Positions 24,712-36,003 of a DNA stretch of 64,000 bases are shown here, piece after piece. The position numbers were made by a program, and so were the translations under genes. Under the pieces are notes generated by a model, which worked only from the letters and a program-made list of their open reading frames with translations, did not search any database and was not told the DNA's origin. This DNA comes from Rhytidiadelphus loreus. Taxonomy: Eukaryota > Streptophyta > Bryopsida > Hypnales > Hylocomiaceae. Position 1 is the stretch's first letter. Each line of letters begins with the position of its first letter. Location of the stretch: positions 76,006,981 through 76,070,980 of the forward strand of contig OX344762.1 in the NCBI GenBank assembly GCA_947034895.1, given 5' to 3'.

Positions 24712-24994
24712 AGGGGACTTTAAGTAACCTCTCGAGTGAAAGGGGGGTACTCGGCAGTGGGTCCTGCGCAGCCCGCTCTGCCCGCGCTGCCCTGCCCAGG
24801 GACTCCCCGGCCCACCCCGGCTTTCTCATCCCCGTCCGTCGTGCCCGTCCTCCCCACGCCAGCTTCCACTCCCACTCTGTCTCCTAAAACCCTAAAACCC
24901 TGAAATCCACCTCCTGGCTCTGTTGGTGTGTATGAGCGCAGCTTGAACCCTGTTTTTGCCTTCTTTGTCTGTTTGTTTTTGAGGTGAGATCACC
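24712..24994 (+). promoter_or_regulatory. Compact SerRS promoter/5' leader with telo-box
   Basis: Immediately after the inverted arm the sequence turns strongly GC-rich with long C/T tracts (about 24750-24880). It then carries TAAAACCCTAAAACCC at 24885-24900, a telo-box. Telo-boxes near the transcription start are characteristic of plant genes for the translation apparatus, which fits the downstream gene. At most about 280 bp separate the duplication edge from the ATG, so promoter and leader must be short or extend into the duplicated DNA. Confidence 0.65.
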
Positions 24995-27900
24995 ATGTTG
25001 GACATACTGCTTTTTCGGGAAGAGCGCGGCAATGACCCGGAGCGCATCCGCGAGTCGCAGCGACGCCGGTTTGCGAGCGTGGAGCTCGTGGACGAGGTGA
25101 TCAAGCTGGACAAGGAGTGGCGCCAGCGCCAGTACGAGGTGGATAACATCCGCAAGGAGGTGAACAAGGTGCAGGACGGGATTAAGAAGAAGAAGATGGC
25201 GAAAGAGGATCCCGGGGAGCTTCTGAAGGAAAAGAGCCGCTTGGAGGAGGCGAAGTTGGCCAAGGAGAAGGAGACTGCGGAGTGCAAGGCCGCCATGGAG
25301 GCGAGCTTGCGCTTGGTTGGCAATTTGGTGCATGATTCCGTGCCTGTCGACAATAATGAGGTATTGCTGCGTCCTGCTTAGGATTTTAGTCCTTCGGTAT
25401 TCAATTTTGTATCAATCAGAGGGTTAAGAGTTCAATCAGCCTGTTTTGCGTGGATGAATGTTTCAAGTATCTATTACTGTTTTACAAGCATTTTAAGAGA
25501 TTTGTTCAATGCAAGTGACGTGTCGGAAGGAGCCTAACAGTATGAGGTTTCTTGAAACAGGATAACAATTTGGTAGTCCGGACGTGGGGGACTCCCAGAG
25601 AAGAAGCAGGTCTTATAAACCATGTAGACCTCGTGAACAGATTGGGAATTGTTGAACTTGAAGCCGGAACAGATGTCGCCGGAGGACGGGGCTACTTTCT
25701 GAAACAATACGGGGTTATGCTGAACCAAGCTCTCATCAATTTCGGCTTAGCGTTCTTGTTCAAGCGAGGGTACGCGCTTTTGCAGACGCCGTTTTTCATG
25801 CGGCAGGAGGTGATGGCTGAGTGCGCTCAGTTGGCGCAGTTTGATGAGGAACTTTACAAGGTTCGCACCTCTTGGATGTTTGGCATTTTAACTTGAAGTG
25901 CTCTATCTAAATAGGCAGTCCATTTTGGAAGCGAATAGTTAATTTAAAGTAGCCTTCAGTATGTTTATTCTTCAAAAATTGTAGGATATGATCGTCTGCC
26001 GATCGGTATAGTTTGTAGCCTTCCTTGAATCGTGTAACTGATTCGAGATATTGAAGTGTCCACGTTTGGCCATTTGCGTACTTGGGGGTTAATGAGTGAA
26101 GTAGTGTTTAAGGTCAGTAACGGAAACCAGTACAATGGAATTTTTGATCAGCCGTGCACTTCCTTTCCGCAGGTGACTGGTGAAGGCGATGACAAGTACT
26201 TGATTGCAACCGCCGAGCAACCTTTGTGTGCATTGCATCGTGGCAGTTGGATGGATCCTAAGACATTGCCCATTAAGTAAGGCCTCTACCCGCACCATGC
26301 TCTCTTGCTGGATTGAAAGGGTGATTACTGAATAAATAGAGAGACTGAATTCGGGTATGCTTTCCTTCTGTTTTTACTGTTTCATGGCTGGGTCAGTTTG
26401 CATTATATGCAAATGAAGGTGTGGATTATGAGATTGCTTTGGTTTGGCACCGATAACATGCAAATGCTGGTTATAGCTTACGGTCGGCATAATCGGTGCG
26501 TATTGAGGTATTCCTCATGGAAGTTCTTTAAGCTTATTGCTTGGTCCTCTGTAGGTATGCTGGTTATTCCACTTGCTTCAGAAAGGAAGCCGGTTCTCAT
26601 GGAAGAGACACCCTTGGAATATTCCGAGTGCATCAGTTTGAGAAGGTGGAGCAGTTCTGCCTTACTAGCCCTAATGATGAAAATTCTTGGGAAGTGCACG
26701 AAGAAATGATGAAAAATTCAGAAGAATTCTATCAACAGGTATTGGTGATTATGAATCTCACATGTTTGGCATTTGCAATGCTTATATTGGCTGTCGGGGT
26801 TTGCTGACGTTCGCTTACTATTCCAGCCACCTGATGAGCATGAAACACAGTGCCATCAATTGAACTGTCCATCTCTCTGCTTTGCATAGATTTCTGGCCT
26901 TTCTAGATTTAACAATGCATATGCTTGGAGCGCTGATCAGACTGTCTGATGTCATGCAGTTGGGTCTCCCATATCGAGTGGTGTCGATTGTTTCGGGAGC
27001 ACTGAACGACAGCGCTGCCAAGAAGTACGATTTGGAGGCATGGTTTCCGGCTTCCAAGACATACCGTGAGCTCGTGTCATGCTCGAATTGCACAGATTAT
27101 CAATCAAGGAATCTTGAAATTCGCTATGGTCAAAAGAAGGTATGCTATTTTTCTTCGTATTTTCGTAATGCTTATCTGTCTGATGTTGGTTGATGTATAC
27201 TGACTATTGTTTGTTGCTCTTTAGAGCTGTGAAATGATCTCTTGCTTGTGTCCTTTGAGCGTTAATTAGTGGCGTAATTCTATATTGTAAGTTCCGTGAA
27301 TCTATAAGGATGCATTTACCTGTGTATTTATACAAGGACAATGTCTATTAAATGGAGAAGTGTTTTTAGGCCCCATTTTACTTACTTCATGGCGTGATTT
27401 AGGTGTTTGTTGAATGGTACCAAGGAATGAGCTTCTCCGTGCCTGTAGTTCAGGCTCTCTGTTCAAAGATGATGACTCTCGGATTGTGTGACGCAGATGA
27501 ACGACCAAGTCAAGAGCTATTGTCATCTGCTGAACTCTACTCTTACTGCGACTGAGAGAACCCTGTGCTGCATACTGGAGAATTACCAGACCCCAGATGG
27601 TGTGAGAGTACCAGAGGTTTTGCAGCCGTTCATGCTCGGCACTGAGTTCCTTCCCTTCACTGAAGCTGCGAAGGACACAAGAAAGGACGCCAAGAAGGAC
27701 GCGAAAGCAAAGAATCCTCCGTCTAAGGTACAATTCTTTCTCATGTTGGATATATCTTTACTGCTATCTTCTGGATTCATTGAAGCCAATGAGGCGACTC
27801 CAGTAGAAGTTTACTGATTTGGTCTGTACGTTGCAATTTCTCAAAATGCGGCAGTACACAATCCCTTAAAATCACCCTCTGCATGTTTTTTTTGTTTTTT

Positions 27901-28103
27901 TTTGACACTCCTAAGCTCATTTCAATAGATTTCATTAAAAAATTCCTTCGTTGATCGTAATTTGTTTCCAATTAGATCGGCCACGGTCTCTTAGCGTTTT
28001 TGTGGTACTCTCTGAGCAGGTTGCTGCGGTGGCAGCTGAAGGAAAGAAAGTCAACACAGCTAACACCTCGGGTACACCTGACATTCACCAACTGAAGCTT
28101 TAG
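24995..28103 (+). CDS. SerRS: Seryl-tRNA synthetase, cytosolic type
   Basis: Charges tRNA-Ser with serine in the cytosol. Seven exons close in frame to 482 residues: 24995-25360, 25561-25860, 26173-26276, 26555-26738, 26960-27139, 27497-27727, 28020-28103. Exon 1 gives the N-terminal coiled-coil arm that grips the tRNA long arm (start [12 protein letters not shown], then Lys/Glu-rich heptads to about residue 100). The class II core follows: [10 protein letters not shown], motif 2 around [17 protein letters not shown], the serine/ATP site segment [12 protein letters not shown], and motif 3 around [18 protein letters not shown]. The C-terminal tail is Lys/Ala-rich ([14 protein letters not shown]), a eukaryotic extension; the length is slightly more than the roughly 450 residues usual in plants. 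ATG 24995 is the first ATG after the telo-box and matches the conserved N-terminus. Confidence 0.95.
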
Positions 28104-29145
28104 TTGATGAGTACTCTAGACTCGGGTGTTTAAATTGTACTCTTTTAGGAGGTGTAGTAGTGATTTTAGCCTTACTTCTACGAGCTACTTTTAGCAGCAG
28201 GACGATTGTTACTCCAATTATTCATACCAACCATCTCTGCTTCTCTATTATGGCTTTGAATCCGGTTGGGCTTGGTTGACTCCTGTATACCAAATCTATT
28301 GTTGGTCTTTTTTGTGTCAACTTCTTGGGGTTGAATTTGTCGGCGCTCTTTGAAATTTAGTATATTGAAAGTGTTTCATTTTGATAGGCTTAGCGCTCTG
28401 TTAGCCCCCAAACAAAGTGTCCGGTGTGTCGTTTCTCTTTGTAGAACTGTTTACACGTTTCTTCACTGTACGCGGTTGTGCTTGATGTATTGGTGAATTC
28501 GTTGAGTGTGGAGTCTTTCTCTGCACTCACAATAGCCCTGGGTCATTTCAGGTGCAATTGAACTGTGTAGTCGACTTGGTTTGGACCAACGGTGGCATTC
28601 GGAGGGGGCTAGACGGCATTTTTCTCATAGTAGAGTTTTACCATCTTTTCGCATTGCTTCCCTGTCTTGCATGGCAATGAGATCCATTGCCCTTTTATTG
28701 TAAGGTGGTTACCTGCCCCAAACCGTCATTTTTGCCACTGTGCCTAGCTGCTATTGTTACACCGGTCAAATTTTCATGTTTTCTTGTTGGTAGCGAAACG
28801 AGTTTCTAAGGCACCAAAGAACGTGACATTTGATAACTGTATGCAAAAGTTATATAGGATCAAAGTTCTTTTTAGATGTTCTCAAATTGTTTCTTCAATA
28901 TATGTACATATTGATTTTAGAGATGTATAGAGAGTGATGATGGTGGTTTTAAGTAGGGTGTGATTTTGGGTGTACCCACCTTAGATGGGAATGTGACTAT
29001 CATTTCAAAAGATGCCATATGATGTTTTATATTCTACTTTGTTCAATCTTCCTTTTGGTCACATCAAGATAGATTAATAAACACTCCATTAGCTTTGGAG
29101 GGTTTGAAATCCAATGTACATTTGAATTTGTAAGATTGCAACCAT
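28104..29145. other. SerRS 3' UTR and intergenic spacer
   Basis: T-rich sequence follows the SerRS stop; the first few hundred bases are presumably 3' UTR. Beyond about 28800 the GC content falls to that of the AT-rich desert. I see no gene, tRNA or repeat end here. Confidence 0.4.
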
Positions 29146-29549
29146 TGTAAGAGCATCCCCACCAATGGCTTCCCTATCCCTATCCGAATGATTTTCATCC
29201 AGATAGGGAAGAAAACTCTCCCACCAACATTCCCTATCCCTAAAAATTTAGGGAGGAAGGGTGTGAATTCCCTAAATGGGATGATGGATAGGGAACTCAA
29301 GTGGAGTAATCCCGAAACCACTTTCTACCTTTCTAACATGAGTTGTGCTTAATTGATTTGTGGAAGTACTATTCATTTGGCTTTGTTACTATTTCTATGA
29401 TTCCCTTTTGACTTCTCCCTATCTCTATTTAGCAATAAGTTGAAAATTTAAAGAACTACGAGTGGGAACTTTCCTATCCCCATCTGTGCTCCTCTTCATC
29501 CCGATGGAGATAGGGAAAGGGAAGACACTGGTGGGAATACTCTAAGGGT
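29146..29549. mobile_element. PIF/Harbinger-type MITE (about 400 bp) with TAA target duplication
   Basis: The left end is TAA followed by GAGCATCCCCACCA. The right end is TGGTGGGAATACTC followed by TAA, so the inverted repeats match at 12 of 14 bases and both flanks are TAA. This is the textbook structure of a plant Harbinger/Tourist MITE. Inner parts of both ends are rich in CCCTATCCC-type words. No transposase is present. Confidence 0.75.
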
Positions 29550-29734
29550 TGGATAAGAATGGCACATGCATAATGAATACTTAATTTCTTTAGTAGATGT
29601 TTTAAAATAGAAATACTTGGTAAGATTATTTTCTTCCACTAGAAGTCTTTTTTTGACAAAGAAATTCCGTAAATTTTGGCATCTATCATAGCCCCTTATC
29701 AAATTTTGTAGTATTTGCTGAATAATTAATATTC

Positions 29735-30298
29735 TCTCCGTCCCATAATGATCTTCTTGTTGGCTCTAATTTTTTGTCCCAAAATGATCTTCCTATTGCA
29801 TTTGTGATGTTGCAAATTGGTCAAATTCAATTTTTGATTGCTCTCTAGGATCAACAAAACAATTTTGAGGAATAGCTCCCCCTCCATCCATTCAATCATC
29901 AATCAAAAGACAGATGAAATGATACAAAGGGTCAATCAACATTGTTCAATTTTATTTTCTGCATCTCTTTGAGTTTTGTCTAATTGAAGGAGAAGAAACT
30001 TTTGGAGTCAATATTGAGGTCTACACATGGGCGTTGGCTTATTCTAAATGCCTATAAAATTATAACCTCACACTCAACAACTAAATGCCCATTGGTGCTA
30101 TTTAAAAATGCCCAAAAAATTCTACTTTTCAATAATTTAAAACTGCACTTTGAAAAAGGCTTCTAAAGCCAATGTTTGCAGGACACTAAAAGTATACTAA
30201 ACTCTACCTACCATGCGAAATGGGTTTTTAAAAAGTTATTTTTAGCCTTAATTGGAATTTTTTTGTCAAACAGGAAGATCATTTTGGGATAGAAGGAG
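29735..30298. mobile_element. Terminal-inverted-repeat element with 8-bp target duplication
   Basis: Left end CTCCGTCCCATAATGATC; right end, on the minus strand, CTCCTTCTATCCCAAAATGA, both continuing into TCTTC(T/C)TG. The 8-mer TAATATTC flanks the element at 29727-29734 and 30299-30306. The terminal sequence resembles the abundant plant CTCC-TCCGTCCCAAAAT MITE class, but an 8-bp duplication points to hAT or a related superfamily rather than TA-targeting Stowaway. No transposase coding is seen in the 560 bp. Confidence 0.65.
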
Positions 30299-30707
30299 TA
30301 ATATTCTAGATTTTGACTTCAAGGAAAAGAAATATTTTCTAGAATTTTTCGTCTTACACTATAGTAAAATTTTGCCACATTTGGCAACTCTATCATTTTC
30401 CCAAAAAATGTTACAAGAAATGATTATTTTTTCCCACTCTTTATAGTACCGGGAGGTTGAGTTGTAAATGAGAGCGGTAGTTCTTGCTCCAACCCAGAAA
30501 ATAGGAATGTAGTTTACCATCTTAATTTTAATAAATATATACATGTAGAGCAAGTTGTTTTTTTACAAGCAGTAATTGAGCAAGCAATGAGTTTGCCAAA
30601 GTCAGCAATAGTACAACCAATTGGAGAAGTATACATAATAGAATGTGAGTGAAAGCCTACATAGGGTTTACTAAATCCCAATTTCATATAGCAATTATTG
30701 TTTAGAA

Positions 30708-30822
30708 AATTTATCACCCCACCTCTCTAAATTTTTAGGGATAGGGATGGGGGGGTATTTTCTATGTAGATGAAACTCATCCGGATAGGGAAACAAAAAC
30801 TCCTTGGTGGGGATGTTCTTAA
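30708..30822. mobile_element. Solo end of the same Harbinger-like family
   Basis: Read on the minus strand from 30822, GAACATCCCCACCAAGG and the following 100 or so bases match the left arm of the element at 29146, including ATCCCTATCCCTAAAAATTT. The flanking trinucleotide is TTA, against TAA at 29146, so it probably does not pair with that end. Its own partner end was not found; it may be a truncated copy. Confidence 0.5.
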
Positions 30823-33146
30823 GATGAAACCCTAAAATCAACAAATTTTCAATGATTTCACTAATTAGTAAATACTTAATCCAATTTTCAATGAATCCGA
30901 CAATTAGTGTACTTAGTTTTTTGAGTTTCTATTGACTTCTTTGACAACTTCTCATAAATTCAAATTTCTCAAAAAACAATTATTTACTACTAAATCTAAT
31001 AAAGGACTATAATATATGTAAGATATTTTCTATTGATTGTGCCTTGCAATTGTGGTAATTTGATGGAATGTATTTCACTTTTGTTTCTCATGTGAATTTC
31101 AAACTTGCATTAATACATGATCAACTTCCAAACTCCTCATTTTTTATTTCTATTTTATCAATAGCCAATTTTAAAAAATTGAATCTATAGTAATTCAATT
31201 AGTCTACTATTGTTGACAAGTGAGACAAAAGCCCATTGGTTATTGAAGAAGTATACTTGAAGAAGGTCAAAGGAAAAATACAACATGAGAATTAGACTTG
31301 GATTTATGAGATACCTTGCACTTTGTAATAGATTTTTGAAAGTTTGGATTATTGTGGTCAATAAAACACAATCTAAATGGAAAGAATTTATGAGTGACAA
31401 TTTTTTGTATAGTAGTGATTTTAGAAAAACAAACCGTTGCATAATATGTTGAAAAATATACATTCCAAATTTACGAAGATGAAATAACCAAAAAAAATCC
31501 ATGTAATTTTTGGTGATTTCATCTATGAAATTTTAAGGAACACAAATAAATTTGGATGAATAATTTGTGTTTCATCCAAAAATTGCATATTCTTGGATCA
31601 TTGAGTTGAGATCACATGTTACACTTTTTTGGAAAATTGAAAAATCCTTAATTACCTAAATCAATTATAAAAGCAAGTAAAATCTGAGGTAGAATTAGAA
31701 GATTTTATTTTTGCTAACAAAGACTCTCTTGTGTGGTGATTTACAAATTAAATTCTTTTGAGCACAAGGTTGTTCAAAACAAAAAAACATGAAATTGTGA
31801 TAAAACAATAAACTAAGTAGGATATCATCTTCACACAACAATCCACCAAATTCTTCAAAGAACATATTATAAAGAACATCACTAGAAGAAAATACAAATA
31901 TCTACAACCTACAAAATTACCGAATTGATTAACTCAGTTTGATCTTGATACCTTACATAAATAAACATCTCATCCTCATTCTCTTTCTTGATACCAAACC
32001 ATCATCCTCGTCATATTATAAAGAACATGACAAAGTATTGAATGCAAACCGTAACAAGACCAAGAAACAAAAAAAAAAGGCTCAAATCAACATTGAACAT
32101 AATGTTAAATATTCTATTGAAATTGGATCATTTATACATTTGGTGCACCATAAAAAGCACAAAAAATAAATTCAACCACTAGGTGTACAACATTGTTTGT
32201 CTGCACAACTATCTCAAATGTCCTACATCTCAGATGTGATTGTAATTAACCCCTAAGTGCCTAAGCCTTTCTAAGTGTGTTTTTTCCATGAAAAAAGAAC
32301 ATGGGCTTATAGTTATCTCCATTGAAGCAAAATGATTTTTTTTCAAAATCTAACCGTATGGATGTTTAAAGAGCTTGCTTATTAGTATGCACACCAATTT
32401 TGAGTGCAAAATTGCATAAGAGTTGTGAGATTATAATAAGAGAAATGTACATTTTCTATTTTTAATATGTTGTCCCTCTCCACAATGTTTCAGAAATTTG
32501 CACATAAAAGCTTTTTGGGATTGGAGGTGACATGAACAACTACAAATTGTGTTAGCACACTAAAATATCGTTTCAAAAAACTTAATATCACTTGAAAAGC
32601 TATTAAACTCATTACACAATCCACCTTGCAATTGTTGAGATACAATTTTCTTTTATAAGTATAAATCACAAATAACTCCAAATCAATACTTTTTTGTTTA
32701 AATTTTCAATGGTGAAAATCATGAAAACACTTTACTCTTTCCATTGGGATCATTTTCAAAGCAAATAGATAAATACAAGTTTTTAGATCTCAAATCAAGT
32801 GAAGTTGCTCAAGCTTTACTCTTCCACAAATGGACATATATGGCTTTGGAGACCTCTCAACAATCAAATATGTACCTTTTTTAGTGAAAAATGAAAGTTT
32901 TCAATAGTTAACCCTAAAAACTGCCCAATTTTTTTTTTAAACCGGTCAAACGAATTTAACTGCCCGTTGCAAAATGAGCCTAAAATTTCAGATCGACCAT
33001 ATTTGGTGGCCCAGGCATTTAGGGGTTAAAAAACATCTCATTAATTCTTGTTCTTCAGTCCAATTGCATAAGAGCTATCATATGTAATTTGTAAGCTTCC
33101 AAAATTGTCTTACTACTATCCTCCAACAAATTAAACATTTGTCTTG
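30823..33146. other. AT-rich desert, no gene seen
   Basis: More than 2 kb of low-GC sequence without splice-linked coding, tRNA-like structure or clear repeat ends. Open frames here (for example 31185-31502 and 31939-32169) have the Lys/Asn/Ile/Phe composition of chance frames in AT-rich DNA. Confidence 0.5.
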
Positions 33147-33344
33147 TTACATGTTCTTGAAAACCAAGAAAAAGAGTGATGAAACAAGACCTAGGATCAC
33201 CATGGACGGAAAAGCCAAGAAAGCTGCAGCGCTCTCAATGGGGGCTGAAGTAGGCGCTTGTGCCATGACGGCAGTGGAGGTCATGGCTGCAATCAAAACA
33301 ATCGCAACAACTGTTGAAAATGAAAATTGGAAAGAAAGCGCCAT
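33147..33344 (-). CDS. Arabinogalactan peptide (AG-peptide), GPI-anchored
   Basis: A single-exon frame of 65 residues with all marks of a plant AG-peptide. There is an N-terminal signal peptide (hydrophobic residues 10-26, likely cleaved in TAVMA/QAP), then a mature peptide of about ten residues, QAPTSAPIES. Its two Ala-Pro pairs are sites for proline hydroxylation and arabinogalactan addition. A hydrophobic C-terminal GPI-anchor signal follows (AAAFLAFPSMVILGLVSS and on to residue 62). A TATATAAA box lies at 33549-33556 on the minus strand, about 205 bp upstream of the ATG. The product would sit on the outer plasma membrane or in the wall; AG-peptides are linked to growth and reproduction, but the exact role is unknown. 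The overlapping plus-strand frame at 33139-33390 is its shadow. Confidence 0.78.
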   Translation of the reverse strand: MALSFQFSFSTVVAIVLIAAMTSTAVMAQAPTSAPIESAAAFLAFPSMVILGLVSSLFFLVFKNM

Positions 33345-33548
33345 TGCTTTAGCTTACAATTATTCCATGAAAAGACCACAAATTTGTTGAACAAAGAGAG
33401 ATGAACAATCAAAGGCTTGATATCTTGGACTCCACAACTTGATGGAACAAAGAAAACAATTTAGACTGAGAAGCAAGAACAACGATGGTGGTATGGCAAT
33501 GAAAAATCTGAATTGATATTGACAACAAGAGTGTTTGTCAGAAAAGGA

Positions 33549-33556
33549 TTTATATA
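33549..33556 (-). promoter_or_regulatory. TATA box of the AG-peptide gene
   Basis: TATATAAA on the minus strand, in a locally less AT-rich stretch. Its distance allows a 5' UTR of about 170 bases. Confidence 0.5.
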
Positions 33557-36003
33557 CCTGGACCGAGACCTGGACACAAATTAAAATAGAAAAAGTCTTA
33601 AAATTGGATTGGGATTTAAGTTTACAAGTTATGTTAAGTTACACTTTAATCCCTGAAGATAGTAATATTATTTTTGGAATATTATAAAAAATAATTAAAA
33701 CTTCATTGATGTCGTATGTGGTAGTTAATTTTGGCATGTCCTATCAAATGCTTAGCTTTAATTTTCATAGGAAAAAAAAGCATGATAGATGCTAGAAAAT
33801 AGAAAAAAATTGCAAGATTACTTTTGGGCATTTATTTTTAGAAATATTAATTAATAATCTAGTTACAATATGTCAATATCTAATTGATTCTTTTTTATAT
33901 TCATTGATTGAATATTGAACTCTCTCTAAATTAATTTTTTACTTAATACAAAAAAACTATATGAAAAAATGTACATATGGAGGTTTCTAATATATTTATA
34001 CAATTCAATTTTGAAAATTCATCATAGATGGTTTTAATAAATTGTCATATAAGAAGTCTATCTTTCACTAGACCCTTTTGTATATTGTTTACTACCATCT
34101 ATTGCTCTTAATTTTGTGATCTTTGATTCAATATTAATTTTTTAATTTTTAATTTTTTGCTTGGGTGCTTAAAAGCTACCAATTTTGATAAATTTTGCAT
34201 AAACTTTTTGTTATTTGGTAGCTATCAATTCACAACAAATTTTTAGCAAATATGTTATACATAGTAATATTTTTTATTTGATCTTGACCCAACACAAAAA
34301 CCCTAGGTAGTAAAACAGTCCAAAAAATGACTTTCAAGAAATTGCAAAAATAAAGAATAGATAGTTGGATCCCCTATTTACTTACAATTTGTGCCTTGTT
34401 TGTTGTTTTCTATGTTGAGGATTCCATGTTTGCAACATTTCTTTCTATGTACAATGATGCTACTCAACATTGTTCATAATTATTGCATACCACCAAGAAT
34501 TTGAGGATACATTCAGCCAAGCATTTCCAAAACTCATTCCTCGCTTTATTTTATTTTAGGGTTAGGGTGCATAGTTTTTATGTGTGTTTGATTATCTTGA
34601 ATCTTTGTTGCTAAAGGTAAATAGTCATCAATTTCTATTCAAAGCCTTTTCATTGTGATTATTGTTGGATTTTTTTCAATTTTAATCATTAAAACAATGC
34701 ACATAGTGATGTAGTTATCCTTATTGAATAACTTTGGAGTTGGCATCAAAAAAGAATTTTTGATACTTTCTTTTGCAAACTGTTGAACTCAATTTGGATC
34801 AATTTGTTGTTGTCTTTGGATGTAAGTATGTCAATGCTTTAACTTTGCTTGATTTTCTCTAATTTGGCATGAATTTTACTAAGAGGTGACATACCACATT
34901 ACCACTTCTACTCAAAAATGTTATGCAATGCAGGTGAAGCAAGTGAAGGTATGTTATTTCCTTGTTGCAATGGGAGAAAATTCTTTACTAAGATTAGAGA
35001 GACTCACCATTATAAGTTTTGAGAGCTATCCAATTGATTTACACATTGAGACCTTGTTAATATCACAACCAATACACCCAATATAGAGTTTTGTAACATT
35101 ATGATAGTCACTTGTATCTAATTGCATGTAAAAGTGATATAAAGGAAGTATTTGGGTTCAAGAAGGTAGACTTTTCTAGGGTCTCTCTTTGACACTTGTC
35201 AAATCTTTATTTTCATTTTTCATTTTTGGGACATAACAAAGTGTATAAAAATGTAACTAAAGATTTAGAAAATAAAAATTCCTTAGAGTAGTTTTTTGCA
35301 AGTTCAATCATTGTTAGACAACACATTTCTCAAACAAGGAAAAAACTCATATCATATTTCACCTGTAGTTGGACCTCATCCAAATTGGAGTAAAAATTAT
35401 ACCTTTCAATGCTTACAACTATGTCTATACTATTGAATACCTTCATTTACACATTTGCCTTTCTTTTAGGTCTTATGAACTACTACTACCAAGCGTATAC
35501 ATTATACAAGGTGACTTTAATTCTTACCACTTCAATTTCAAAATTATTCTGATGTAGGACCTGTCAAAATTTGTTGGAAAAGCTCCGTTGGAAAAACAAC
35601 AACTATTATATTGCAGGCATTATCCTCCATCAGAATTCAAAGCCAAGCACTTGCATCTACTTTGTTGAAGCATCATTAGAGATTTCAAGTGAAGTTGGTT
35701 TGATTCAACACTTTGGTTTTATGATCTTGATCAATAGAGAAGCTTTTCTTCACAAAATATTGAATAGAATCATATGAATGCTTAAAGATATACAACTCCT
35801 AGGTGGAGTGTTGCTGAGGAGACATGCACCCTATGTATGTTCTTTGGAGAGAATATATCACAAATGTATATTTCATGGAGGGGTCTCCTCTTTTTGCTAG
35901 TGTTGCCATAAGTTGTGATATCGTCTCCTACTATACCAACCTCTTTGGGTTTGGAGTTGGTAGCAACTTTTGTGATGTATGCCAAACCAACATTCTACTT
36001 ATG
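33557..36003. other. AT-rich spacer and 3' flank of the filamin/REJ gene
   Basis: No gene, repeat end or RNA structure recognised. The last few hundred bases before 36004 are presumably the 3' UTR of the minus-strand giant gene. Confidence 0.4.

Noticed and set aside
24884..25353. Two long minus-strand frames (149 and 153 residues)
   Set aside because: They are antisense to SerRS exon 1, whose Glu/Lys-rich codons leave the reverse strand open as Leu/Ser-rich frames.
33139..33390. 83-residue plus-strand frame
   Set aside because: Complete overlap with the AG-peptide on the other strand, which has signal peptide, AP core, GPI tail and a TATA box; the plus frame has none of these.
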